In this document: piece by piece, positions 1 through 6,904 of the stretch
Position numbering within the stretch: the stretch's first letter is position 1
Layout: the number at the start of each line of letters is the position of its first letter
IMG/VR virus record: IMGVR_UViG_3300015171_000004
Coordinates: 1 to 60,019 of that record
From: a virus
Length of the DNA stretch: 60,019 nucleotides
Reading direction: 5' to 3' (one strand)
Position numbers and translations under genes: made by a program
The notes under the pieces: model-generated
What the model saw: the letters and a program-made list of their open reading frames with translations, nothing else
What the model was told of the DNA's origin: nothing
Database searches by the model: none

Positions 1-80
1 GCCCGCGCCAACTCCTTCCATTCCTCTCGTGTGAGGGTAACGCTACCATCTTTGTTAGGTGTGATCTTTTTCTTATCCAT
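1..80 (-). CDS. Hypothetical protein, 3' part cut by window edge
   Basis: The start ATG (78-80) overlaps the stop of the gene upstream in an ATGGATAA junction, so the two are translationally coupled. Only about 26 residues are visible; they begin MDKKKITPNKDG and are basic then charged. It is the last visible gene of the operon driven by the boxed promoter at 1161-1205. No family recognised. Confidence 0.6.
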   Translation of the reverse strand, partial: MDKKKITPNKDGSVTLTREEWKELAR

Positions 81-267
81 TGTAAAACATCTCCATTAGC
101 GCCTGACTGTACGCTTCAACTAATTGGCCGCGCTGGGGGTCACTATCCCCCAACTCATGCATCCATGCGTGAAACTCTAGCTCCATCCATAATCTATCGC
201 TGTTTGCATCGTCCTGCATACAATGACGTATGTACGCAAGGTTGTTTAGGTATTCCTCTCTTCTCAT
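73..267 (-). CDS. Hypothetical early protein, 64 aa
   Basis: The start is placed at ATG 267 (MRREEY) because GGGGGAT lies 5 nt upstream; a longer in-frame reading lacks such a site and would overlap the preceding gene more. The protein is acidic with no recognised domain and ends FYNG. The neighbouring products end HENG and EYNG, which partly reflects the shared AATGGATAA-type stop/start junction. Confidence 0.65.
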   Translation of the reverse strand: MRREEYLNNLAYIRHCMQDDANSDRLWMELEFHAWMHELGDSDPQRGQLVEAYSQALMEMFYNG

Positions 268-277
268 TGCTATCCCC

Positions 278-520
278 CTATCCGTTCTCGTGTATCTGCA
301 TAAGGAAGTCGCTGTAGCAATCAATCAGCTTATCGTACATACCCGGCATGACGTTGGTATCCTGTTCAGGTAGCTGTAGCGAGAACCCTCTCATCATGTA
401 CAGCCAGTCTATCTCTGACCACATCAGCGACGTGTCAACGTGTTTAATGTCATGCGTGAACGTGTGTATCTCGAATACTCCTCGCGCCGGGTCATACCTG
501 CATGTCATTTGATTATCCAT
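278..520 (-). CDS. Hypothetical early protein, 80 aa
   Basis: ATG 520 overlaps the end of the preceding gene (stop at 513). The residues are mixed alpha/beta in character, with no membrane segment and no recognised motif. It is the fourth gene of the operon that starts at the boxed promoter 1161-1205. Confidence 0.65.
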   Translation of the reverse strand: MDNQMTCRYDPARGVFEIHTFTHDIKHVDTSLMWSEIDWLYMMRGFSLQLPEQDTNVMPGMYDKLIDCYSDFLMQIHENG

Positions 521-716
521 TGTATTCCTGTCCTTTCAATTTGTAGTACATTTCCCAGTGGTATTCGCATAACGTCATAGAAGTACAAAGACTACAGTAG
601 GTTCTAGACTCCATCTCGTCTGCGCTAAGCGGCGTACCGTCCATCATAAGATCCTGTTCGGGGTGCTCCTGCTTCACTACTTCGTCCTGGCGTCCTAATT
701 TGAATGGGTTACGCAT
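513..716 (-). CDS. Hypothetical early protein with Cys/His cluster, 67 aa
   Basis: The product carries a CSLC pair followed by C-x2-H (YCSLCTSMTLCEYH, about residues 40-53), a spacing that could bind one zinc ion. ATG 716 overlaps the stop of the gene upstream (709). A small zinc-binding host-interaction protein is possible, but this is inference; no family is recognised. Confidence 0.6.
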   Translation of the reverse strand: MRNPFKLGRQDEVVKQEHPEQDLMMDGTPLSADEMESRTYCSLCTSMTLCEYHWEMYYKLKGQEYNG

Positions 717-903
717 TGTTTGCCCCCTCCATTAGTTTATCACATACTTCGTCAACCAGCGCATCCTTGAATACGTCTTCGTCCTGATATGTCAGGAAGT
801 CCAATTCCTCCCACAACTCTATTGTCCTTGCGTTGTGCAGGCTAGAGACTCTATACAAGCGCCCCAACCAAAGTGACTCGGATCTAAATTCTGTGCTGTT
901 CAT
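709..903 (-). CDS. Hypothetical early protein, 64 aa
   Basis: Its ATG (901-903) overlaps the TAA of the upstream gene in TAATG, which marks it as co-translated. It is acidic overall, with no signal peptide and no recognised domain. Second gene of the operon under the promoter at 1161-1205. Confidence 0.65.
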   Translation of the reverse strand: MNSTEFRSESLWLGRLYRVSSLHNARTIELWEELDFLTYQDEDVFKDALVDEVCDKLMEGANNA

Positions 904-1106
904 TATTTGCTCTCCCTCATGTCCTCTAGCGACGCCATTATTTCGCGGGTTCTTGCTTCATACATGGCTGCGCGGATCACTAACACGTTATTGCTATAGG
1001 CCGGTACGTACGCAGGCTTGGTGGCTTTAGCGCCCTCAATCATCAACATTGCCATAGCGGCCAGGGACTGTAGCAGGAACACCGCGCACATAATTGTCAG
1101 GTTCAT
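903..1106 (-). CDS. Small membrane protein, first gene of early operon
   Basis: The 67-aa product has a hydrophobic N-terminal segment (about residues 3-23, MNLTIMCAVFLLQSLAAMAM) that would act as a membrane anchor or uncleaved signal, followed by a charged soluble tail. It is the first gene after the promoter at 1161-1205 and has a purine-rich ribosome binding region (GGAAAGAGGAG). No family recognised. Confidence 0.65.
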   Translation of the reverse strand: MNLTIMCAVFLLQSLAAMAMLMIEGAKATKPAYVPAYSNNVLVIRAAMYEARTREIMASLEDMRESK

Positions 1107-1160
1107 TGGTTTTATCCTCTCCTCTTTCCTTCGTTCGTTTATTCGTCATTCATTGGTGTA

Positions 1161-1205
1161 AGTATACATTGGCGTCCATGTCCTGTCAATGAGGCAAAAG
1201 TACTA
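1161..1205 (-). promoter_or_regulatory. Early boxed promoter, class I (single box)
   Basis: On the minus strand: AGTACT box (box region 1199-1205), 9 bp, -35 TTGACA (1184-1189), 17 bp, -10 TATACT (1161-1166). A start codon (ATG 1153) lies 7 nt after the -10 and opens a four-codon ORF (Met-Asn-Asp-Glu-stop). It drives the genes from 1106 down to the window edge. The upstream gene's TAG stop (1203-1205) is part of the box. Confidence 0.85.
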
Positions 1206-1307
1206 TACCTCGGTGTGATGTAGGCGCATCCATAGTTTCTTCAGTGTGCTGAATGCCTGCGGGCCTAAAGCGGCAATGATAACTAGGTCAACGACTGTCT
1301 GTAGCAT
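1203..1307 (-). CDS. Small hydrophobic protein, 34 aa
   Basis: ATG 1307 overlaps the upstream TAA in TAATG. The N-terminal half (LQTVVDLVIIAALG) is hydrophobic and the C-terminal half basic, as in a single-pass inner membrane peptide. The TAG stop lies inside the operator box of the next promoter. The tight coupling and location support a real gene despite its size. Confidence 0.6.
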   Translation of the reverse strand: MLQTVVDLVIIAALGPQAFSTLKKLWMRLHHTEV

Positions 1308-1522
1308 TACAGCACCCCCAGCACTGTCGTTATCGCGTCGTAACGCTGGTTGAGGTTCATCCCGGTATCCATAGCGGTCTGGTACCGTGCAATAATCTCC
1401 TCTATCTCTAGTCTCTTCTCGGCGTCCTGGGTAACGGCCAGACGGTCGTTGAAGTACAGGATGTAGTATGCTGTTGGATTGTATCCGGCTGTTAGGTCTT
1501 TGGCGAAATTGTTAGTGAACAT
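1307..1522 (-). CDS. Hypothetical early protein, 71 aa
   Basis: Starts at ATG 1522 behind AAAGGAAAGAACA. Predicted mostly helical; residues about 30-60 look amphipathic. First gene after the weak boxed promoter at 1577-1643. Its stop is coupled to the following 34-aa membrane peptide. No recognised family. Confidence 0.65.
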   Translation of the reverse strand: MFTNNFAKDLTAGYNPTAYYILYFNDRLAVTQDAEKRLEIEEIIARYQTAMDTGMNLNQRYDAITTVLGVL

Positions 1523-1576
1523 TGTTCTTTCCTTTTCTTTCTAGTAAACTTGTTTTTATGTTTCGTCCTTGTATAT

Positions 1577-1643
1577 GTTAATCGGCTGGCATCCATGCCA
1601 CTTAATGAGACGATAGTACTAATTTGACGACCTAAGGGTACTA
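1577..1643 (-). promoter_or_regulatory. Probable early boxed promoter, class I, weak core
   Basis: Two boxes are visible on the minus strand: a distal TAGTACCC (1636-1643) and a proximal TAGTACTA (1614-1621), 22 bp apart. Nine bp after AGTACT is TTAAGT (1600-1605) at the class I -35 position, and 17 bp further ATTAAC (1577-1582). The hexamers are poor, so activity is less certain than at the other boxed sites. Confidence 0.5.
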
Positions 1644-1730
1644 TTCTGTACGGGATGTTTGGTCACTGCCGAGGAACATCTCAGCAAACAGGTAGGCAGC
1701 GGCTCGTGCGATAATCAGTAGGTTTTTCAT
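1641..1730 (-). CDS. Small membrane peptide, 29 aa
   Basis: Starts at ATG 1730 behind AAAGGAATAACACC. The sequence has an N-terminal hydrophobic stretch (about residues 3-20, with one Arg) and a polar tail ending SRTE. The TAG stop coincides with the distal TAGTACC box of the next promoter. Short, but it has a good ribosome binding site and sits in a dense operon. Confidence 0.5.
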   Translation of the reverse strand: MKNLLIIARAAAYLFAEMFLGSDQTSRTE

Positions 1731-1734
1731 GGTG

Positions 1735-1836
1735 TTATTCCTTTTCTGTTGGGTACTCTAGATTGTTGATAACGTTGTAAATGGCAAGCGTTGCATACTT
1801 CAGCAACCCGATTAGCAGGGCGCGGCTTATTGTCAT
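1735..1836 (-). CDS. Small membrane-associated peptide, 33 aa
   Basis: The ATG overlaps the upstream stop in TAATG. The N-terminal two thirds are hydrophobic (RALLIGLLKYATLAIY) and the tail is charged. It is coupled between a 74-aa and a 29-aa gene. No family recognised. Confidence 0.55.
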   Translation of the reverse strand: MTISRALLIGLLKYATLAIYNVINNLEYPTEKE

Positions 1837-2060
1837 TAGTCTAGTCCTATCTCATCAATCATGAAGTCGATAGCCTTTAGGGCTTTGGCCTGGTACAGAG
1901 CATCTTGCAAACCCTCTTCGTGGCGGATGCTATCAACGGCCCTCTCGAACTCAAAGCGGCTAATTTCGTCGTTTATCATCCGCATGATGAGACCGTCAAC
2001 GCGCTCCGTATCAACCACCCCATCTGCTTTGGTAACGATGAATGTGTTGTAGTCGAACAT
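1836..2060 (-). CDS. Hypothetical early protein, 74 aa
   Basis: ATG 2060 follows AAAGGGATAACACA. Acidic and largely helical, with no membrane segment. Second gene after the class II promoter at 2351-2428. Its TAA overlaps the ATG of the next small gene. No recognised domain. Confidence 0.65.
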   Translation of the reverse strand: MFDYNTFIVTKADGVVDTERVDGLIMRMINDEISRFEFERAVDSIRHEEGLQDALYQAKALKAIDFMIDEIGLD

Positions 2061-2081
2061 TGTGTTATCCCTTTCTGGTGT

Positions 2082-2291
2082 CTATTTGTTGTAGTACATT
2101 TCGTTGTTTCGTCCCTGGCTGATGATTGTGGTGGTTGTGGTGTCCATCTCGATATCTTCGCCCATAAGAAGGGCCTTGATAACCTGCACCATTTGCTGGC
2201 GCTTCTCGGCGCTCTTTTCCTTAACCAGTTTGTTCAGGAGGAACTCGGCGTACTCTTCTCGACATGCGATGTTTTTGTATGGATCGAACAT
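2082..2291 (-). CDS. Hypothetical early protein, 69 aa
   Basis: ATG 2291 (MFDPYKN) is chosen because AAAGGGACAAAACA precedes it, matching the ribosome binding site of sister genes. An in-frame GTG at 2339 would add 16 very basic residues and lie near the transcription start. Helical, charged protein; no family recognised. Confidence 0.6.
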   Translation of the reverse strand: MFDPYKNIACREEYAEFLLNKLVKEKSAEKRQQMVQVIKALLMGEDIEMDTTTTTIISQGRNNEMYYNK

Positions 2292-2350
2292 TGTTTTGTC
2301 CCTTTCTTTTTCTTTCTTTGTTTCCGTGAGGCGCTTCACCTCACTTTCAT

Positions 2351-2428
2351 AGTATACGACATAATCAGGGGAAATATAAGGGCAAACAATGAGGTATAAG
2401 TACTATCATCGCTTACCCATTAGTACTA
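2351..2428 (-). promoter_or_regulatory. Early boxed promoter, class II
   Basis: Minus strand: distal TAGTACTA (2421-2428), proximal box (2399-2405), 19 bp, -35 TTATAT (2374-2379), 17 bp, -10 TATACT (2351-2356). Total length 78 bp, the same as most other class II sites. It drives the genes from 2291 to 1641. Confidence 0.8.
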
Positions 2429-2430
2429 TA

Positions 2431-3069
2431 CTATCTCCAACTATAGTAGTAGTAGATGCTTAGTGGCATGTACTGCCAAGCCCCACCGATGGGCGCGATA
2501 CCAACCGTTACAGGGATAACCTGGGGATGCTTCACGCCGTCAACACCCATCTGGTACGCCTGTGTCTGGACTATGAGGCGCCCGCCCGCAGGTAGCGTGC
2601 ATGTCGATCCTGTGCCGTTTACTGCGAGGGTGATGGTGGTGCATCCCCCGATAGAGATGTACTTTTGCATAGCAGGGTCTTGCGTTACGATGGAGTACTG
2701 ATAAGACGCTGGTACGGACCCATCAGCGTATGCAAGGTCATAGGCGTGTTGATCGTCCTGCTGGCCGATATAGTACGTTCCCAGGTTGCTGACATCCATG
2801 AGTCCATTAGGTAAGGTTGTGTACGTTGCGCTCCCACTAGAGAGGATTGCAGAGAAGTACAAGTGTGAAGTCTGCTGGGCCTGCTGCTGTACCGCTGCCC
2901 GTCTGACAACGGTTGTCTTGGTCGCAGTCTTTTTACCTATCGTTGCTGCGTGTGTTGGCGTTGCGTACATCAGTGGGGAAAACATAATCCCCATAACGAT
3001 AGACGCCCCAACGAAACAAACTGCTAGTGTGATGATAATTTGGGGGATGGATTTTCTTGTGATATTCAC
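2431..3069 (-). CDS. Exported early protein with Sec signal peptide, 212 aa
   Basis: The start is placed at GTG 3069: it follows the upstream TAG by one base and is preceded by AAGAAAGAAGAA. The N-terminus is a classical signal: basic NITRKS, a hydrophobic core (about residues 9-32), then YATPTHA|A as probable cleavage site near residue 38. The mature part has a Thr-rich linker, then a beta-rich domain with one Cys pair (GGCTTITL and GSTCTL). Last gene of an operon of five small genes, most encoding membrane proteins. The export apparatus would be the host Sec system. Function unknown; envelope modification or superinfection exclusion is inference. Confidence 0.7.
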   Translation of the reverse strand: MNITRKSIPQIIITLAVCFVGASIVMGIMFSPLMYATPTHAATIGKKTATKTTVVRRAAVQQQAQQTSHLYFSAILSSGSATYTTLPNGLMDVSNLGTYYIGQQDDQHAYDLAYADGSVPASYQYSIVTQDPAMQKYISIGGCTTITLAVNGTGSTCTLPAGGRLIVQTQAYQMGVDGVKHPQVIPVTVGIAPIGGAWQYMPLSIYYYYSWR

Positions 3070-3070
3070 G

Positions 3071-3229
3071 CTAATTCTTCTTTCTTTTTGTGTAGTCTGG
3101 TAAGAGTCCACAAAGCGCGTCTCTTAACTCATTGTCTTGTTGGATAATTCTCTTGGTACGCACTACGATAATTGTAAGAGGCGTACAGGATATTGTTAGC
3201 AACATTGCTATGATCACTGCTACGAACAT
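3071..3229 (-). CDS. Small membrane protein, 52 aa
   Basis: ATG 3229 opens an ORF with a hydrophobic N-terminal segment (residues about 2-22) followed by a basic tail ending KRKKN. The TAG is one base before the GTG of the exported protein downstream, indicating translational coupling. No family recognised. Confidence 0.6.
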   Translation of the reverse strand: MFVAVIIAMLLTISCTPLTIIVVRTKRIIQQDNELRDALCGLLPDYTKRKKN

Positions 3230-3270
3230 GGTAAGGCCCTCTCTTGCTTGTGTGGGCGTCGCTAGTACAA

Positions 3271-3450
3271 CTACTTAACGGCGTCTTTGATGTCTTGTAG
3301 CTTTGTTGCGTTGAACGATAGGTATACGAGGATTAAAATCAGGTACGACTCGGTGCTAAGGTGCGCTAGGTAGGATAACACAAACCAGAACACGAAGTAC
3401 ACGATAACCATTGCTATTATCTGACCCAAGCCTCTAAGAAAGGTTTCCAT
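3271..3450 (-). CDS. Small membrane protein, 59 aa
   Basis: Start at ATG 3450 (METFLRG) behind GGGAGATGGAAG; a longer reading frame upstream overlaps the previous gene and has no ribosome binding site. It has one or two membrane segments (about residues 9-28 and 33-47). It sits in a run of four consecutive small genes with hydrophobic segments. Confidence 0.6.
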   Translation of the reverse strand: METFLRGLGQIIAMVIVYFVFWFVLSYLAHLSTESYLILILVYLSFNATKLQDIKDAVK

Positions 3451-3610
3451 AATCTTCCATCTCCCTCTTTGTTTCCTGATAGTCTTGTTGCATAAGCTTA
3501 CGACGGGATGAGACGAACTTTGCGCCCCTAGCATCCTCAACCCTTCCCATAATCAATAGGAAGATGATAAAGGGTGCTGACATGATTGTGGCAAACAATA
3601 GACCTACCAT
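3434..3610 (-). CDS. Small membrane protein, 58 aa
   Basis: N-terminal hydrophobic segment (VGLLFATIMSAPFIIFLLIM) followed by a charged cytoplasmic-type tail. The ATG (3608-3610) overlaps the TAG of the preceding gene in ATGGTAG, and its end overlaps the next gene by 17 bp. No recognised family. Confidence 0.6.
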   Translation of the reverse strand: MVGLLFATIMSAPFIIFLLIMGRVEDARGAKFVSSRRKLMQQDYQETKREMEDYGNLS

Positions 3611-3729
3611 TCATTTCCGTCTTTCTTTCTAGACAACGCCCACATGAATAACAAAGCTACTCCGGTCAAGAATATTCCAATCAGGAGGGCAATTAATTCT
3701 ATCATTGCTGTATCTAGTGTTGCTGGCAT
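3604..3729 (-). CDS. Small membrane protein, 41 aa
   Basis: ATG 3729 directly follows the upstream TAA (TAAATG). One strong membrane segment (about residues 11-31, ELIALLIGIFLTGVALLFMW) and a short KKDGNEW tail. Coupled on both sides. Function unknown. Confidence 0.6.
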   Translation of the reverse strand: MPATLDTAMIELIALLIGIFLTGVALLFMWALSRKKDGNEW

Positions 3730-3993
3730 TTAGAGACCTTCCTTTTCTTCCTTAGTATACTTGGCTAGCAGGTTGTTGGTCACTTTGAAGTTCTTGCACC
3801 CCTCGTTACGGCGTGCCGTGTAGATGTTATCCGTATCACCGACTGGCGTGGTTACGTCAACGTAAATCCCGGTTACGTATTCGTTGGCACCTGATTTATA
3901 TGCCTTGACGCAATCCTTGATAGCAGATATGGAGCCAAATGTGGTTACGCGATTGTTATGGATGCTGCTTGTGATGAATAGTGTATAGGTCAT
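3730..3993 (-). CDS. Hypothetical early protein, 87 aa
   Basis: ATG 3993 follows GAAGGAGAAAACAAA. Soluble, with alternating beta-like segments; no motif recognised. First gene after the class II promoter at 4042-4119, so probably the most abundant product of that operon. Confidence 0.65.
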   Translation of the reverse strand: MTYTLFITSSIHNNRVTTFGSISAIKDCVKAYKSGANEYVTGIYVDVTTPVGDTDNIYTARRNEGCKNFKVTNNLLAKYTKEEKEGL

Positions 3994-4041
3994 TTTGTTT
4001 TCTCCTTCGGGACTCTCGTTTACGTTCGCTTCATTGATGTA

Positions 4042-4119
4042 AGAATACACTGCCGGTCACTACTTTGCAAGGCTTTTATATGAGGTAAAAGTACTGCTTC
4101 CTTGCAAACATTAGTACTA
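4042..4119 (-). promoter_or_regulatory. Early boxed promoter, class II
   Basis: Minus strand: distal TAGTACTA (4112-4119), proximal AGTACT (4090-4095), 19 bp, -35 TTGCAA (4065-4070), 17 bp, -10 TATTCT (4042-4047). An ATG (4034) 7 nt after the -10 opens Met-Lys-Arg-Thr-stop. The upstream gene's TAG (4117-4119) forms the end of the distal box. Confidence 0.85.
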
Positions 4120-4347
4120 TCTCTCGAACCAGTTGGCGGCCATCTGTCTACGTTCCCGGCGCTGGCGGTTAGTCTCGGCGTTGAACCTCTCAATCATGTT
4201 GTCAATCGTCACATGTACGAACACGTCAACGGTGTGGTGTGCTGGTATCTCAAGTTTCAGCATGGACTCTTCGTAGTAGGCGACTGTACAGCCGTTGCTG
4301 TTGGCGAGTGTTGTGATATTGGCTAGTGCTGTTCGTTGGTTCATCAT
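4117..4347 (-). CDS. Hypothetical early protein, 76 aa, monocistronic
   Basis: ATG 4347 follows AAAAGGAAAAACACA. Basic C-terminal half (NRQRRERRQ) that could contact nucleic acid, which is inference. It has its own class II promoter (4401-4478) and its stop is embedded in the next operator. No family recognised. Confidence 0.65.
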   Translation of the reverse strand: MMNQRTALANITTLANSNGCTVAYYEESMLKLEIPAHHTVDVFVHVTIDNMIERFNAETNRQRRERRQMAANWFER

Positions 4348-4400
4348 TGTGTTTTTCCTTTTCTTTATCCGTGTGTTTTTGTTTCGCGTTCCATGTATTT

Positions 4401-4478
4401 ATAATACGGCATTCCTGATATAAAAACAAGGCTTCTCTATAAGACATAGGTCCTATTTGAAAAGCCCCATTAGTACTA
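4401..4478 (-). promoter_or_regulatory. Early boxed promoter, class II
   Basis: Minus strand: distal TAGTACTA (4471-4478), degenerate proximal AGGACC (4449-4454), 19 bp, -35 TTGTTT (4424-4429), 17 bp, -10 TATTAT (4401-4406). An ATG at 4394, 6 nt after the -10, opens a nine-codon leader ORF (Met-Glu-Arg-Glu-Thr-Lys-Thr-His-Gly). Confidence 0.8.
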
Positions 4479-4628
4479 CTACATTCTCTCGATCTCGTGC
4501 ATCGAATAGAACACTATGTACGCAACAAAGGATACAAGCCAGGGTATCCACATTCCCCGTAGGATGAACAAGCACCCCAGGATGATTAGCGCCCATCTGA
4601 GAATGTTGTATTGTGTCTCTTTATCCAT
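4479..4628 (-). CDS. Small two-pass membrane protein, 49 aa
   Basis: The ATG overlaps the stop of the FtsK-like gene in ATGGATAA. Two hydrophobic segments (about residues 11-24 and 27-42) flank an Arg-Gly turn. The TAG abuts the TAGTACTA box of the next promoter. Coupling to the ATPase suggests the two may work at the same membrane site, which is inference. Confidence 0.6.
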   Translation of the reverse strand: MDKETQYNILRWALIILGCLFILRGMWIPWLVSFVAYIVFYSMHEIERM

Positions 4629-6219
4629 CTGCGTTAGCCTCATCTTCCTTTATCTTTGTGTACAATTGATAGCCCCTGTGTTGGGTCATGTTTGGGTGAC
4701 TCTTTAGTAGCGCTGCGTACAGCTTTCTCACGCTCTTGTTTCCCTCGGACCACGCAATCACTGCGTCCGCTATCTCATTGGCCTCTGACAAGTCCCTGGT
4801 GAAGTCCTCTGACATCTCCGGCTCCTGTGTGTTTGCCGGAACTGCTGTTTTCTGATGTTCGATACCTCGTTTCATCGGGATAGGCGGCATAATGTCCATA
4901 TCGTCGTACTCTTCTGGTGATGGGAGGTACAGGTCAAGCGCCTCGGTGGGAAGGGCATACTTCGCAAGGTCTCCGTTGAACATTGCGTACATCGCGTCGT
5001 TACCAAACATCGGTACACGTGTCTTGACGGCAGGCTCTCCGTTGGCCCTCATGTACAGCACGCCGCGCCCAAGACCCTGCTTGTCGATATCCTTAATGCT
5101 ATCAAGGTTCAGCAATGCCCGCGCCGTAACAGCATCTCCGCCAGTGTAGTAGCATAGTTGGAAACATGCGCTTGCGCCCGTCGATAGACCCAACGTCTTG
5201 ACTAGTGCATCCTGCATAGCGCACAGGATGGTTATCTTGTACTGCCGGGATAGCCTAAGCAATCTTGCCAGCGGCTCTATAATGTCCTTGTTTTCCGCAA
5301 TCGTGATAGCCATCTCTTCAAACACGATACAGATGTGGGGACCAATGTCCTCACCATTCCGCTCTCGTGCCATGCGCGCTGCCAACTCATCGAACGCTGC
5401 CCACTTCAGAAAGTCACAGATGGCTGTAGCAGTCGTGAGAGGCGGAATAGCTAGCCTATCCTCGATCGGGCCGTAGTCCAACACACTGCCGTCTCGCTGC
5501 TGTTTGTTGCGTGCGTACGTGATATCACAGTGGTACACGGTCAACCCCGCATAGATCAATTGACTCTCGATCATACGCATGAGGATCGTTTTTCCCCCGC
5601 CGCTATACCCTGCTAGAGCAAGGTGTGTCATTCCACTACAATCGGTGTACACAGGCCCGTCAATCGTACGACCCAGGAATATCTGGTTATAGCGTGGTTT
5701 CCAGTTATTTGACATCTCTTGAATGAAGTCATATACCCCTGGCAGCACACGCGGTACGTACGGTGTACCGATACTTAACGGCTGCGCCTGTTTGGTTGGC
5801 AGGTACTGTACGCTTCCCTGTACGGTGTTTTGTGGCAGCATAACAGCCGCCTCCTGTGTTGCGTCGGTTGGAGGCGCTAGTTGGTCCCCCGGTAGGATGA
5901 ACAATTTTCCCTTGACGTACACGCCTTGTGCGCGGTTGCCTATGCTATCGGGCCTGACTACCGACATCTCGCGGTACGTCTTTAGCAGATTGAGACCGCC
6001 AACGATACCTACGTACGATAGCGCACCAACCATGATTATTGCTGCTAGGTACGGGCCTGCCGATGGGAAGTACAGCGCGCCCACAATCACTACGATAGAC
6101 ACCACGACTATCTTGACTATTAGCTGGTATAGTTTAGCCGTCTCGACATGACCGGCCCTTTCCGCAGCCCAGCGGTCCCTGCCGCGCATGCTATTTTCTC
6201 CACTTCTTTGTTTTGACAT
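4621..6219 (-). CDS. Membrane-anchored FtsK/SpoIIIE/HerA-like ATPase, 532 aa
   Basis: Residues about 35-80 hold two membrane segments. The motor domain follows from about residue 190: Walker A GYSGGGKT (near 207), Walker B CIVFEE (near 300), and a later QxD-type motif (AMQDAL). The C-terminal 60 residues form a charged helical domain that could be a winged-helix like FtsK gamma. FtsK-family motors move double-stranded DNA at membranes in division, sporulation and conjugation. Start is ATG 6219, overlapping the upstream TGA in TGATG; a GTG 3 nt upstream is the alternative. Such motors are uncommon in tailed phages. Its early position suggests DNA entry, transfer or host chromosome handling rather than packaging, since a terminase is present. 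Confidence 0.8.
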   Translation of the reverse strand: MSKQRSGENSMRGRDRWAAERAGHVETAKLYQLIVKIVVVSIVVIVGALYFPSAGPYLAAIIMVGALSYVGIVGGLNLLKTYREMSVVRPDSIGNRAQGVYVKGKLFILPGDQLAPPTDATQEAAVMLPQNTVQGSVQYLPTKQAQPLSIGTPYVPRVLPGVYDFIQEMSNNWKPRYNQIFLGRTIDGPVYTDCSGMTHLALAGYSGGGKTILMRMIESQLIYAGLTVYHCDITYARNKQQRDGSVLDYGPIEDRLAIPPLTTATAICDFLKWAAFDELAARMARERNGEDIGPHICIVFEEMAITIAENKDIIEPLARLLRLSRQYKITILCAMQDALVKTLGLSTGASACFQLCYYTGGDAVTARALLNLDSIKDIDKQGLGRGVLYMRANGEPAVKTRVPMFGNDAMYAMFNGDLAKYALPTEALDLYLPSPEEYDDMDIMPPIPMKRGIEHQKTAVPANTQEPEMSEDFTRDLSEANEIADAVIAWSEGNKSVRKLYAALLKSHPNMTQHRGYQLYTKIKEDEANADG

Positions 6220-6467
6220 CACATCATCTCCTTTATGGTTGGCTGTCCGTTGCCGTCAAGCAGGTGCACCCAGTATCTCCGGCAGCCGAAACGTATGTAT
6301 CCGCGCTGCTTAGAGATTGCGTACCGAAGTTGGCGGCTCATGTAACTAACTTCGCTTGCGTTTACTAGCGGCCCTAGTTGGAACGTCCTTGCGTGCTTTT
6401 TCGTCTTGACGTGTAGGGCGTAAACTATTTGTGGGATACTGATATCTTTGTCCTGTTTTTCTTTCAT
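6219..6467 (-). CDS. Hypothetical early protein, 82 aa
   Basis: ATG 6467 follows AAAAGAGAAGAG. Basic, with mixed beta/alpha character and an HVKTKKHARTF segment. Its TGA overlaps the ATPase start. The 3' end of the upstream gene overlaps it by 122 bp in another frame, unusual here. Confidence 0.6.
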   Translation of the reverse strand: MKEKQDKDISIPQIVYALHVKTKKHARTFQLGPLVNASEVSYMSRQLRYAISKQRGYIRFGCRRYWVHLLDGNGQPTIKEMM

Positions 6468-6654
6468 CTCTTCTCTTTTCTGCTAACCAGCTATCTCCGA
6501 CCTTATCGAATAGGTACAACTTGCCAAAGTTCAGGAACGCCAGCCTCAATTCGTCTTCGTAGTGTATAATCCACACGCCTGGGCTATACCCGCCTACCAT
6601 AGCATAGGGGCATTCCTTGCCATCTACGTACAGGCTATACGCGACCATTTCCAT
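6346..6654 (-). CDS. Hypothetical early protein, 102 aa, with overlapping 3' end
   Basis: The first 60 residues look like a folded beta-rich domain. The last 40 are Arg/Lys-rich low complexity and overlap the following gene by 122 bp. Either this is a true long overlap or a small frameshift removed an earlier stop near 6480. ATG 6654 overlaps the upstream stop. Confidence 0.5.
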   Translation of the reverse strand: MEMVAYSLYVDGKECPYAMVGGYSPGVWIIHYEDELRLAFLNFGKLYLFDKVGDSWLAEKRRDERKTGQRYQYPTNSLRPTRQDEKARKDVPTRAASKRKRS

Positions 6655-6880
6655 ACACCCTACATGTAGAAACTACATGCCCCTCAAAGTCAACGCAGTA
6701 CACGGTATCGGTATAGATTGTTTCGTAGTTTGTTGGAGCCAGCTTCACAACCTCTAGGGTCATGTGGCAGGCGTTCAGGCGCTTCTCATATCGCTGGGCA
6801 TCTCCATAGTATCCGTTGGTTAGTGCTGCTGCATAGCGCATGGTAAGTTGTCGTGCAAAGTTCTGATATCCTAGTTTCAT
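6635..6880 (-). CDS. Hypothetical early protein, 81 aa
   Basis: ATG 6880 follows AAAGGAGAACATC. Helical N-terminal half then a beta-like half. No recognised family. Lies in the operon starting at the class II promoter 7604-7681. Confidence 0.65.
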   Translation of the reverse strand: MKLGYQNFARQLTMRYAAALTNGYYGDAQRYEKRLNACHMTLEVVKLAPTNYETIYTDTVYCVDFEGHVVSTCRVYGNGRV

Positions 6881-6904
6881 GATGTTCTCCTTTTGGTGTT
6901 TGGC

